Notes: generated by a model not told the origin, from the letters alone. Positions 53,073 through 63,016 are shown, counted from the first letter of the stretch. The stretch: 64,000 nucleotides of DNA from JBHHUI01 sp965248775 (GCA_965248775.1 OZ252150.1:5828001-5892000), one strand, 5' to 3'. Numbers and translations are program-made.

Positions 53073-55467
53073 TTACTTAGTGAGTATCAACACATTAGTG
53101 ATGGTCAGTTGATATGCGCCGCCATTTTTTTACAGCGAAGTAGACCTTGCCGTCCGGGCCGACGACCACACCGGAACACACATCTCCACCGCCTCCGCCC
53201 GTGAATGTGGGACCAAAGCCATCGCTTGATGCATAAGTATCTGTGACCTAACGGTCGAGGTCCTTGCCGGTCTCAGTGGAAAGCGCCCAGACTGCGCCGC
53301 CAGATCCGCCTGTCGAAGTCTGATTGGTTCCGACGAGCACAATTCCGTTAATTACTGCGGGTGCCGATTTCACACCACCGGGCATCAGACGTGCGCCCCA
53401 GCAGTGAATGACATTTGTTCCAGTAATATCGTATGCACCTGAATTACAGTCTTCTGTATTCAAACCGGTCGTTGTGTTCAACTCGAACTGAAGATTGGCT
53501 TCATCCGGGTCGCTACCGTCGCTATCAATATCATCCCAGATAGTATCGCCGGTGATGGCCGAGATGGCGTACATACCGCCTTTCTCATTTCCACCAAAGA
53601 TAATATCGCAAAACAGGGCCGGATCAGAGCGATGGCTTCTTGCCCCAGTGTAGGCTCGCCCGAGTTCAAGAGCGGATGGAGCGGGCACGCCATCGGGTGA
53701 AGCCCCAGTAGACCAGGTGTGGTCGCTCAGTGCTTAGCCAGTGACAGCATGAAAGACATACATATACCCATCGACCGTTGCTGCATACACTCGCCAGGCG
53801 TCGGGTGTGCTGTCGAAATCGGTGTCCATGATGCCCACCACGGCCGAATTGCGGTCACTCGAGCCGACGCAGACGACCCGAAGTGCTGCACCCTCGAACG
53901 TCCTGCCCTCCCAGCGCTTGGAACCGTCATTGGAATTGATGGCGTACATAAACGGACCCTCACCAGTTGCTCTAGCACCATTATTCAAATCTTCTTTTTC
54001 ATGGGAAATCACAAACCCTGTATCACCCAAGGATGGGACGTTGGTGACGTTCGCTGTGCCGTAAATGGCTGCCTGGCCCCAGTTTTCTTCAACGTTATCA
54101 TCTGCATAGGTGCCCAGTCCGCCATTCTGGCCGTTTATGACGATGTGTGAGGCCCAATCATTCAGGTCGCTCATGTGGGCCGGCAGATCGCCGGTGGTGT
54201 AATCACTCGGGAAGGGTGTTGAGCGCCAGACGATTGTTCCATTGGTGACATTGATTTTGTAGACATTGCCGCGCGATGTCGCCTGATAGATATACCCTTG
54301 CATTTCATTTGAACTTTTGAAATAGGTTGGCGAAGACCGCTACGCTCCGTCATCGTTGCGCTCGTCGTTGAAGTTTGCCGTTTCCTATATGACACCGCCG
54401 TCAAGCACGTCCAGCGCATATACCTTGCTATCGTGAGACGTGACAAACACGATGGGAAGTTGGTTATTAATCGAGTCGAGCGCGGTTTTCTCTGTCCCGG
54501 AATAGTCGGCCGGATCCAGCACCATCAGAGAAGAGCGAACATCGGCAATCTTGTCGAGCGGTTGGAAACAGAGCAGTCCACCAATATCGGTACCGGAGAC
54601 TGTGGAATGAGTGTTCCCATCCAGGGAGCGCAGCGTGTTTGCGTAGGTATTGCCGAGGGCGTCGTTGTACCCGCCGTCCGTCCCGTAGAGTGTTTGCGTG
54701 GTTCCGTCTACCGTCTCCCAGGCATACACACCAGATTCGTCGTCCACACTGCTTTTATCAGTGTCGTTGGAACCAACATAGTCCACCGCATGTCCATTAT
54801 GAATGTTGGACCGCGTTGCGATGGTCGGCGTTGAACGGTGTGATTCATCATCCCAGACGTTCCAGCGGTAGCCCCAGGTGTACTTTACTTCTTCAAGCCC
54901 GGGGTCCAGGCCGCTGCATGTTTGTTGACCGGTGCGACCCGACCCGCCACGGAACATCGACCAACTCTGGTCGGCTGCCCAGGCTGTGGTGAAGGCCGGC
55001 ACATTCACGGAAGAAATTCCAACCAAGTTGAGGAAGCTTAATCCGACTGGACGTTCGATCTTTACCGTCATCGTGACGTTGGTGTACTGTATGATAGCGA
55101 AGGTAATCGTGATTGTGTGTTCGGCTGAGGTGACGTTGGCTAATGCCAGATATTGAGTGGCCTTGTTGGTCGCATCGGTTGTGTTCGACAATTCGATTCC
55201 ACCGGCCAGTGCTCCTCCATCGGCTCATCTGGCGAGGTCCGTTCGGTTCAAGAACACAATCACGACGTCGGTGGCCAGTCCGGCGGCAGCACCCATAGCA
55301 ATGCTTGCCAGAGCCAGAATTATAACCATCTGACCACGTTCGCGTTGGGATGTGTGTTTTGCTGTCAGCTTTGAATGCACGAGGCTCCCCGTCTGCTCTC
55401 CAGAGGCAATCCAGGTTGCAATCCGAGAACGGATAAAATTTCTAAGATTATTTCGTTGTCTATACAT
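53073..55467 (-). pseudogene. Tad-domain protein with PQQ-like repeats, five in-frame stops
   Basis: ATG 55467. N-terminal TadE/TadG-like Tad helix (RERGQMVIILALASIAMGAAAGLATDVVIVFLNRTDLAR), then an outside part rich in PQQ/beta-propeller-like strands (SWSMFRGGSGRTGQQ, VYALDVLDGGVI, GYIYQATSRGNVYKINVTNGTIVW, MYAISAITGDTIW, GAVWALSTETGK). One frame carries the whole protein from 55467 to 53132 but contains TGA (55225-55227), TAG (54385), TAG (54340), TAA (53734) and TAG (53248). A T7 run at 53125-53131 (one too many) shifts the last 18 residues. Probably a pilus-associated surface protein, now dead or recoded. Confidence 0.8.
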
Positions 55468-55470
55468 CGC

Positions 55471-56025
55471 CTATTGACCTATAACTCGAAAAATAGAATA
55501 CGAATACATGGGAATATTCGCGTCCCAGACAAAAAGTGGATAACTGTAATAAAACTCTATGATGATGGCTTCATCATTGCCGTCGGTCTGGTTGCCCTGG
55601 CTGTAGCGTGAATTAAACTCAAGGGAGTCGAAGGCACTGCCCTGGTTGCCGATAGAGATACTACAGCTGGCAGTGTTATAACAAGAACAACGTTGTGTAG
55701 GAAGTTACAGAGGGGAAGGTGGCTGTGGTTGTTTTTACGGCGGTTACGATGATGGATGTGTTGGCGGACAGGTTGAACGGCACGGCGGCTGCTTCGACTC
55801 TATCCGCAGTGCTCTGGGCACTCGTTGCTTCCAGCCCGCTGCTCGACATGTCGAAGGTGCGCATGCCAAGACGGCCGCCCTCACGCGCAGATAGGTATTA
55901 ATCACAACGGCTGCCTGGAAAAGACCAACGATAAAGGCGATCAGGGCTGTGATAAAGTGTGCAGTTTCGACCATACTCTGACCGCATTGGCGGCGACCGA
56001 AGCTTGGCGTTTTCGATGGAAACAC
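55471..56025 (-). pseudogene. TadE-like minor pilin, frameshifted twice
   Basis: GTG 56025. CGQSMVETAHFITALIAFIVGLFQAAVVINTYL is the TadE-type pilin-like helix; the following VREGGRLGMRTFDMSSSG is in another frame after an indel near 55885, and the end (SISIGNQGSAFDSLEFNSRYSQGNQTDG ... IFRVIGQ) in a third after one near 55690. Stop TAG 55471, then ATG of the Tad/PQQ gene 3 bp later, so an operon. Assists Flp pilus assembly at the membrane. Confidence 0.75.
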
Positions 56026-56054
56026 ATGCTCATGTTCAACCCTCGCTACATGCT

Positions 56055-56930
56055 CTAGATTGAATGCCCTGATATACAGCCGTTATCAAAAGTTACATTG
56101 ATTGAATAATTGGTTTGTGCAGGCTCGTTCTGAAAGCGGAAGGCTATCAATTTGGTTTCTCCACTCTCCAGTTGGCGCGCAACTTCACTCCTGGACCAAT
56201 TGCCAGTAATTTCGGTTGGGGCTGTCAGGTCGCCGGTATTCCAGAGCAAACTGCCACCAAATGAGACATCGTTCAATCTAACGTTGTCCGTATCCCAATC
56301 GATTGAGATCGCAATAATTGTGACGACATTATCGCCGTTGTTTGTGAGCTCATAGCTGGCAATCAGATCGTCGAAGAAGAGACTGCTGCTGGTTGTGATA
56401 TTGCAATTTGGTGTTGCTGTGATCTTCGGTGTCTCAGATGGCAGGGGCGCGAATGTGGCTGTGGCATTTGGATCAAATGTAGCAGTTGGAACCTGAGTCC
56501 AAAGAGCGATTGTTTCAGAGGGGATCGGGGTGCTCGACGGTTCGGGCGTATCCGCGGGGGTAAAGGTCAGAGTCGGCGCGAATGTGGGCGTCTTGGTGAA
56601 CTCCGGTGGGAACGTGAAACCTGCTTCGGGTGAGGTCGCCGCTGCCACGGCCTCTGCTTGGGACGCAGCGCTGGCTTCAGCAGACATGGCAGTTGGTACT
56701 GCAGCAGGCGCGGCGGGATTTGCACTCAGGAGCTGCTCAAGATCAAACGTCCCATCCGGCGAGGTCGTGATGACGTAGTAAAACAACCCCCCTGCCGCAA
56801 TGACAGCGCAGAATAAAGTCAACCCCAGAATGATGAGCGTCGTATTGGCGTTATTTTTGCGTTCCTTTTGGGCACGCGCCGGGCGCTTTTGGGTTCTGCG
56901 ACGAGACTGGAGGGGAGGGAGATTTTGCAT
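56055..56930 (-). CDS. Membrane-anchored Thr/Pro-rich surface protein
   Basis: 291 residues, intact. Basic N-terminus, one membrane anchor (TTLIILGLTLFCAVIAAGGLFYYVI), an Ala- then Thr/Pro-rich linker (~80-165), and a C-terminal beta domain (NCNITTSSSLFFDDLIASYELTNNGDNVVTIIAISIDWD ... VTFDNGCISGHSI) related to the end of the next protein upstream (SGTKDLTIIGISLIWD ... ITFDTGCIVSYP). Extracytoplasmic; lies in the Tad gene run. Function unknown. Confidence 0.8.
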   Translation of the reverse strand: MQNLPPLQSRRRTQKRPARAQKERKNNANTTLIILGLTLFCAVIAAGGLFYYVITTSPDGTFDLEQLLSANPAAPAAVPTAMSAEASAASQAEAVAAATSPEAGFTFPPEFTKTPTFAPTLTFTPADTPEPSSTPIPSETIALWTQVPTATFDPNATATFAPLPSETPKITATPNCNITTSSSLFFDDLIASYELTNNGDNVVTIIAISIDWDTDNVRLNDVSFGGSLLWNTGDLTAPTEITGNWSRSEVARQLESGETKLIAFRFQNEPAQTNYSINVTFDNGCISGHSI

Positions 56931-58444
56931 GGTTGGTAAGTTCGGGTGTCGAGAATGGACGCGCGCAGGTCCGCGGGAAAGTTATTCGCTTTTTTTCACG
57001 GATAAGAGACTATACAACCAGTATCAAAAGTTATCGTGAACAGTATGGGATTCTCTTCATCATCATCGCTGAACTCATACTTAATCTCTTTCGTAGTGCT
57101 GGCATAGAGAATCCGCGAGGCTGCTTCCCAATCGCTGTTGTTGGTGGTGGAACAACAACTGATGTCCGTCCCATCCCAGATATTGTTGTTTTCGAATTTG
57201 ATCTTCTTCAGTTTGTTGTAATTCCTGTCCCAGATCAACGAGATGCCGATGATTGTAAGGTCCTTAGTACCGCTGTTGTTGGTCAGGTTGTGTCTGACAT
57301 GCTTATCCCCTCCACTAAAGGTAGGAGCCGCACCTGTGACATCGCACGATGAACCAGTTGCCGTGGCAGTTTGTGTCGGGCCGCTTGTATTTGTGGCTGT
57401 CGCTGTTGCGGTATGAGGTGCCGTTGCAGTTTCGGAGGGCGTGCTGGTTGGCGTAGCTGTGCCGGATCCATCGCTGACGGAGCACACGCTGCCCAGGCTT
57501 GGGTTGAAGGTCTGCACACCGCTCGCGCCGCTCAATTCGAAGTCGAATTTCAACTCGATGTCGTCAATTTCTGCTACAGCGTTCATCGTTACATCGTCAA
57601 TATCGAGGGTTGTGCCGGAATTCTGGCGGCCGGAGGGTCCGCTGCCTGCGGAGCCGTCGTGCTTCCACTCCTACAGCTTCACTTCTTCGATCTGAGCACC
57701 GCCCACATACCAGGTCGCTACTACGCTCAATTTCGTCACGCTTGAGATGTCGTTGGTGATAACTTTGAATTGTATTTTCTTGTCGCCGCCTGCGACACCA
57801 ATTTCAGGCACGCTGTTCATTGTGATCAGACAAGCGGCCCGGGCGTATTTGTCGGCTTGGGCGTGAGTGTCGTTGTCGGCGTCAACGTTGCAATACTATA
57901 GCTTACCGAACACTGTCTGCCCCCACTCGTATTATACGTCATCGTCACGCCTGCACCTGTCATGTCGGAATCGAATTTCAATTCGATATCATCGATAACA
58001 TTTCCAGCATTGATAGTCTTATCGTCAATGTCAAGCGTCGTGCTTGAATTCTGACGACCCGAGGGACTCCCAGTCGAGCTATCATGTTTCCAGACCTTTT
58101 CTGGAATTTTTACTTATTCGATCTGAGCCCCGCCAATATCCCAGGTTACTACCACAGTCGTGATGGTTACATTAATCGTGTCGTTATTGATAATTTTAAA
58201 TTTGATCGTCTTATCGCCTGCACCAACACAGATCTCTGGCGTATTATTCAATGCGATCAGGCAAGCACCGCCGGGTGTGAAGGTTTGAGTCGGTGAGGGT
58301 GATGGTGTGGCGGTGGCAGCTGGCGACCAACAACTCAAAGCCGATGAAGCGACAAACTGTATCAACCATTGGTGCTAGTTGAAAAAGTCATGAGCATCGC
58401 TCAAACTATGGGTTGCGACAAAACAACCATAGGGGAGCGAGCTC

Positions 58445-59260
58445 ATGACCACCGAAGATATTATCATAACGATCTTTTGCGATGTGGATGATCATCTGCC
58501 GGAGATAACCAAGCATTCACAAGCCAAACTGTACCCCAGTGAACTGGTAACCATCGGCATTTTGTTTGCGCTCAAGGGCGGATACTTTCGTGCATTCTAT
58601 CGCTGGCTGCCTAGTCCAGTCGACTAGACTGGGAAACGTGATTATGACGCGCTCTTCGCCGGCTTGCCAGAGCGGACGCGTTTGCTGCGCTTGCTCAAAG
58701 TGCATCAAAATTGGTGTGACCTACTATTGGCTGAGCCCAGTTTGTTCACCGTGATTGATACTTATCCGATCGAACTACTCTTTCCCATTCGGGAAGGCCG
58801 CAGCCAACGCCAAATCGGCAAGAAAGGCCGCGACAAAGGGTGCTGGAGCATCGGCGTCAAGCTGTGCTGGTTGCTCGATGACCATGGTCGCGTCGTTAAC
58901 TGGGACTGGAACACACTCAACACACATGACCAGCACTTCCATCATGTGGCAGAAGCCTTTGTTGATCAGACAATCGCCTTTGCCGATTATGGTTTTCGGT
59001 CTGCAGCCGGCCATCCGGCCAACATGAAACTGTGTCGCAAGGGCACCTGGAATGAACGCATGTATGTCGAGACAGCGCTGTCCATGGTCACCATCGTGTG
59101 CGACTTGAAACGCCTGCGCCATCGCGTGACTGAATACATTACCGCCCGTCTGGGTTATGTGGCTGCAATGTTCAACGTATTGCTTGCCCTGACACGTCGC
59201 CTTGACCCTGACCCAGAAGCCGACCCTTATAAGATGTCAATCGCTCAGTTCTCACTCTGA
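58445..59260 (+). pseudogene. Transposase interrupted by a 24-bp insert carrying TAG
   Basis: ATG 58445. The first part ends ...FRAFYRWL, then 24 inserted bases (58610-58633) with an in-frame TAG; the protein resumes KRDYDALFAGLPERTRLLRLLKVHQ in the same frame and runs to 59260. Visible DDE-type motifs: VIDTYPIELL, CWSIGVKLCWL, FADYGFRS, NERMYVETALSM. Without the insert the gene would be ~263 residues and intact, so the insert alone kills it unless bypassed. Confidence 0.9.
58610..58633. repeat. 24-bp micro-insert in a transposase gene
   Basis: Layout c-CTAG-t-CCAG-tcga-CTAG-a-CTGG-g: two interleaved complementary pairs. Identical, on the opposite strand, to the outer shell of the 185-bp insert at 49439-49623. 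Removal leaves RWL-KRDYD in frame with no duplicated host bases. Confidence 0.93.
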
Positions 59261-59906
59261 ACTAGCACCAATGGTTATCAGCAATTACGGTTGGCTGTCC
59301 CCGGAACCGGATATATTTGTGAAATCTGCCCAGGGACTTGCACTTGTGCTTGGTACCCAAGGCTGCGTATCGATGACCTGGAACGTGACTATCCCTTTGG
59401 TAGCTCCCTGTATTGGCTACTAGTGGGTTGACATTTATGCTGATGTCGCTATCGTATAACATCGCTTGATAGGTATTGCCTACCATCGCTTGCACATCGC
59501 TAGAGGTATACAGTACAACGCCTGGTATCGAGTTCAAATCGGCCTGATTGACGCTCCCGTCATAAAATTCCTGCATCGTAAACTTTGGGAAAGTTGTTGG
59601 CAGGAAGAAAATCCCTGCATCGACTACGCTTCCAGCGGGGATAAAGACCTGTTCACCGATCCCCGAAGAATTGTTGCGCAGAAAAGTTTGCTGAGCTATC
59701 GCAGCAATATCGTCGTTGACGCCCTCTGCTTCGGTCCAACCATGCGCGATGGAGAAAGCATCGATGGTATTGGTGCCATTATCGATGGCGTCAGTATCCA
59801 GTAAGACGCACGACTCGCTCAAGCTGATCGCGGTAGCCGTTGGCGTGTCCGCTGGTGGGGGGCTAGTGGGGGATGGTACTGTGGTTGCCGTGGCGCTCGG
59901 TGTCTA

Positions 59907-60442
59907 GGTCGTCTCCAATACCGGAGCACCTTGTCGATGTGTTCGTTGAACATTGTCACGCGTCCTTGTACCGGTAAGATTGAGGGCAGCAACGTCACAC
60001 GCCCACCCGGCGTGACTAGACTTAGTGGTAGCAGGGGTTCAAAGTTGTATGTGACCTAGACAGTGATCTCAGCAAAATAATTGCCACCATTTGTGGGCGA
60101 CAATTCAAAATCGAGATAGTTCGGAGTGTTGCTATCGGGTTGGGGGGAGGGTGTGTCAACGCTCTCGAATATCCTAAGCCCGGCTGTCGCCCCCCTAGCC
60201 TAATCCACGATAGACTGCGGTCTGTCGCCGATAATGCCTGTGATACTCTGCCCAGTAACGCCGTAACGTGCGCCTTCGCGAGCAGCGTGTTGTACTGTGA
60301 GATAGGCCTGCATATAGCGGCCAAGTTCGACAATCCCGTAAATAACCAACAGGACGATCGGCGCCATAAGGGCGAAATCAACCATGGTCTGACCACGGCT
60401 TTTTCTCCTGTTTCTATCCCGAGTTTTAAGTTTGCTATTCAT
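59907..60442 (-). pseudogene. TadE-like pilus protein with in-frame stops
   Basis: ATG 60442. KSRGQTMVDFALMAPIVLLVIYGIVELGRYMQAYLTVQHAAREGARYG is a clear TadE domain. The frame continues to ITV-VTYNFEPLLPLSLVTPGGRVTLL..., typical of TadE C-termini, but has TAG at 60200-60202 (after SIVD) and at 60056-60058 (after EITV). A frameshift near 59935 then leads into the Thr/Pro linker of the downstream segment. An ISNCY-like element sits directly upstream of the start codon. Confidence 0.8.
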
Positions 60443-60513
60443 GTGTTAGCCCAAAGTAGTAATGTCCCCTTTTGCGGTCACGCTCTACGGCACGACCGGG
60501 GAGAGGGCAGAAG

Positions 60514-61788
60514 ATGGACAAACTACTAACGATGAGCAAGAAAGAACTCACGCGACTGGAAGTCATGCAAAGGCTCGCAGAGAAACGCCTGAAACAACGT
60601 GAGGCGGCAGAGCAACTGGGGGTCAGCGTGCGCCACTTGAAGCGGCTCTTACGCACCTACCGACAGGCCGGAGCAGCCGGACTGGTCTCAAAGCGTCGCG
60701 GGCGGACGAGTAACAACCATCTGGGTGTCAAAGTTCGCAAGCAGGCGGTGCAGTTCATCCGCAAGCGTTACGCCGATTTCGGGCCGACGCTTGCCCACGA
60801 GAAACTGACGGAAATACATGGTCTGCAATTATCGGTCGAGAGCGTGCGCCAACTGATGGTTGCTGCTGAACTCTGGAAACCACGCCGCGCTAAACGTGCG
60901 CGTGTGCACCAGATGCGTACTCGCCGTGCCTGTTTCGGCGAATTAGTCCAAATTGATGGCTCACCCTTTGACTGGTTCGAAGGCCGCGCCCCGGCTTGCT
61001 CGCTACTGGTCTTCATCGATGATGCTACTGGGCGCTTGCTTGAACTGTACTTCACGCCCCAGGAGAGCTTCTTTAGCTACTGCGCCGCCCTGCGCCGCTA
61101 TTTCGCCCGGCACAGCAAGCCGTTGGCGTTCTATAGCGATAAGCATGGCATCTTTCACGTCAACGCGAAAAACGCCGTCTCCGGCACCGGACTGACCCAG
61201 TTTGGCCGCGCGTTGCAGGAGTTGGACATCCAGAGCATCTGTGCCAACACCCCGCAGGCCAAGGGGCGTGTTGAGCGCGCCAATCAGACCCTGCAGGACC
61301 GCCTGGTCAAAGAAATGCGCCTGCAAAGCGTCTCCGGCCTTGAAGCCGGCAACGCCTTCACCCCCCAGTTCATGGACGATTTCAACCAGCGCTTCGCCGT
61401 CGTCCCCGCTGACCCGCGCGACGCCCATCGCCCACTGCTGCCCACCGACGTTCTGGATCGTATCTTCACCCGCCAGGATACGCGCACACTCTCCAAGAAC
61501 CTCACCCTACAGTACAACAAGGTCGTCTACCAGATCCAGACTGCGCGTCCCGGTTATGCCCTGCGCAACGCCCGCGTCACTGTTTATGAGCAAGCCGACG
61601 GCGAGATCGCCATCCGCTACACCGTCCCGCCGACGGCGCGGGCAAAGGCCGGCTACTGGAGCATACAGTTTTCAACCGGCAACAGCGCCAGGCCGAGGTC
61701 GCTTCCAGCAAGTCGCTCGATCGGAAGCTCCGCAAACCTACACGCCCGGCTGCCGATCATCCCTGGCGCACTTATGGCCAGCGCCTGA
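60514..61788 (+). CDS. ISNCY/IS1202-type transposase
   Basis: 424 residues from ATG 60514 (an upstream start at 60472 is in frame). N-terminal HTH (VMQRLAEKRLKQREAAEQLGVSVRHLKRLLRTYRQ), DDE core: Asp in LVQIDGSPFDWFEG, Asp in LAFYSDKHGIFHVN, Glu in TPQAKGRVERANQTLQDRLVKEMRL. Frame intact, so likely active. Confidence 0.93.
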   Translation: MDKLLTMSKKELTRLEVMQRLAEKRLKQREAAEQLGVSVRHLKRLLRTYRQAGAAGLVSKRRGRTSNNHLGVKVRKQAVQFIRKRYADFGPTLAHEKLTEIHGLQLSVESVRQLMVAAELWKPRRAKRARVHQMRTRRACFGELVQIDGSPFDWFEGRAPACSLLVFIDDATGRLLELYFTPQESFFSYCAALRRYFARHSKPLAFYSDKHGIFHVNAKNAVSGTGLTQFGRALQELDIQSICANTPQAKGRVERANQTLQDRLVKEMRLQSVSGLEAGNAFTPQFMDDFNQRFAVVPADPRDAHRPLLPTDVLDRIFTRQDTRTLSKNLTLQYNKVVYQIQTARPGYALRNARVTVYEQADGEIAIRYTVPPTARAKAGYWSIQFSTGNSARPRSLPASRSIGSSANLHARLPIIPGALMASA

Positions 61789-61843
61789 ACGGCGAGCCGG
61801 TGGCACCGAATGCCCAACGAAGTTAGCCCAAATAAGGGGCTAT

Positions 61844-61882
61844 GGAAAAGTGGGCAAGCACACCCACCTTGCCCACTTTTCC
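61844..61882 (+). terminator. Large hairpin after ISNCY-like transposase
   Basis: 15-bp perfect stem (61844-61858 with 61868-61882), extended by GGGCT/AGCCC beyond a 2-nt bulge. No T tail, but probably ends the transposase transcript. Confidence 0.6.
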
Positions 61883-61990
61883 ACAGCCCTACGACGATGA
61901 TGGTTCATCTCTCCTCCCCAAAAGGGGACATCTCTACTTTGGAGAAAAGGGGACATTTCTACTTTGGCTTGACAAAGTTTGCTATTCATG

Positions 61991-62758
61991 ACTCCCTGAA
62001 AAAAGGCTGATTCCCACTACAACGTGGAGTGACGCACCCCATCCTGACTGGTTCTAGACGGAGTATGTCACTCTGCGAAGATGTGAAGAACACAAGGATA
62101 TAAAAGATGACATTCAAGAATTTATTTTGGGAGCCGAATTCTTAGCGGCTGCTTGTTTTCTTCGGGTCCTTCGTGCATATGCAGAGTGACGCCCATTGCC
62201 GAATGCACTGTGTCGGTATGAGTACTCCAGTTTGTGGTTGTTTTTTGGGTAGAATCATGACTTACTTCCCCTGAAAAAAACCAGTTTTTCGGCGAAAGTT
62301 TAGGACGTGGAAATGAACTTTAACAAAGGCCGCATTTTTTTGAGCATGCCCATCCCCCAGACTTCCGGCTCCGATATCCGCACAGTCCAGTGCATTCTGG
62401 ATAGGTAGGGACTACTCTGGGCCGCCAAGGCAACATGCAGTCCGGGATTCGAACCCTATACTTCCGACAGCCAGCCCTGCGGATGGCGAGGTCAGAAACG
62501 GTTCTTTGCGATGATGAGCTTGCTACTTGTTGCGCATGATTTCAATAAACACTGCATTAAAACTGAATAAAGGGTCGATAAAAACCAGCTCATATATCAG
62601 ATCCCAAAGGTTCCGAACCCTTCGGGCTCTGTTACGTCGACCGCGTACCTAAGTTAGCGACTATCGGGAAAATGGGCGCCGGCCTCACATATCGCAACGT
62701 TCACACAATTGCAGTAGCTCGTCCGCATTCGGCTTTCGTGGCCTATAAATAAGCAAAG
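61991..62758. other. Non-coding stretch between ISNCY-like element and PucC-like fragment
   Basis: About 770 bp without a credible reading frame. It contains one diverged 27-bp micro-unit (62192-62218) and flanking words such as GTGGAGTGAC and GTCACTCTGCG that recur in the nested inserts, so it may be an older, eroded insert array. Confidence 0.5.
62192..62218. repeat. Diverged 27-bp micro-unit outside any IS gene
   Basis: Same layout as the 49945 unit: CCCAT, TGCCGA, 4 nt, ACTGTG, TCGGTA. TGCCGA still pairs with TCGGTA using one G-U; the CCCAG/CTGGG pair has decayed to CCCAT/CTGTG. Confidence 0.55.
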
Positions 62759-63016
62759 TCAGTAGGCAGTGCGCCAGGAGCGCGCGAAGCGATATGTATC
62801 TGAAAAATACCAGAATGGAAAGGCGACAATCGCTCCAAGATAGTGACCGCCGCCGACAAGCAGCATGACAAGAAACAAGTCCAGCCCCAATTCACCACGG
62901 AGCCCTCGGTTAAAAATGCCGAGGAAGAGCACCGACAAACCGCCCGCAGCGATTTGAAACAGACCCAGTCGAAGCAGTTGTTGTCGTGAAATAGAATATG
63001 ATTTAATGTCAAACAA
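62759..63016 (-). pseudogene. N-terminal fragment of a PucC-like MFS transporter
   Basis: 85 codons from ATG 63016: LLRLGLFQIAAGGLSVLFLGIFNRGLRGELGLDLFLVMLLVGGGHYLGAIVAFPFWYFSDTYRFARSWRTAY resembles the first two membrane helices of the PucC/BCH2 group of major facilitator proteins, with the conserved FNR and FGYxSD-like (FWYFSD) loop. It stops after ~85 of the usual ~450 residues, so it is the stump left by a rearrangement. Confidence 0.6.

Larger units (their letters stand above)
58365..59275 (+). mobile_element. DDE insertion sequence with 5-bp duplication
   Basis: 911 bp; 14-bp terminal inverted repeats ACCATTGGTGCTAG and its complement, target duplication TATCA at 58360-58364 and 59276-59280. 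Carries one transposase gene, itself interrupted by a 24-bp micro-insert. Family not certain (IS982/IS5-like size). Confidence 0.88.
56996..59906 (-). pseudogene. Large repeat-domain surface protein, split by an IS and stops
   Basis: Reading from 59906: Thr/Pro linker (TPSATATTVPSPTSPPPADTPTATA), a domain SESCVLLDTDAIDNGTNTIDAF...VNPLVANTGSY, a frameshift near 59390, VTFQVIDTQPWVPSTSASPWADFTN, then the IS at 58365-59275, then two related ~170-residue modules (CLIALNNTPEICVGAGDKTIKFKI...QIE, and CLITMNSVPEIGVAGGDKKIQFKV...QIEEVKL), then the terminal domain ending 56996. In-frame stops at 59904, 59285, 58114 and 57671 and a frameshift near 57840. Possibly one gene with the TadE-like start at 60442. 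Confidence 0.7.
60444..61974 (+). mobile_element. ISNCY-like element (IS1202 type)
   Basis: 1531 bp, ends starting TGT and ~25-bp inverted repeats with few mismatches (CCAAAGTAGTAATGTCCCC and counterpart), flanked by a long 16-bp duplication AAGTTTGCTATTCATG at 60428-60443 and 61975-61990. Long duplications are characteristic of IS1202-type elements. The right end carries a second subterminal copy of the GGGGACAT repeat (61924-61942), perhaps a transposase site. The duplication includes the tadE-like start codon. Confidence 0.88.

Noticed and set aside
53248..60202. Reassignment of TAG/TAA to glutamine in the Tad locus
   Set aside because: Other genes in the window, including the intact protein at 56055 (TAG) and many housekeeping genes, use TAG and TAA as normal stops; no suppressor tRNA is visible. 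Kept only as an observation about in-frame stops.
62400..62480. tRNA-like sequence on the minus strand (GGGTTCGAATCCC)
   Set aside because: Only a three-base-pair T-arm core matches; no acceptor stem, anticodon stem or D arm can be folded.
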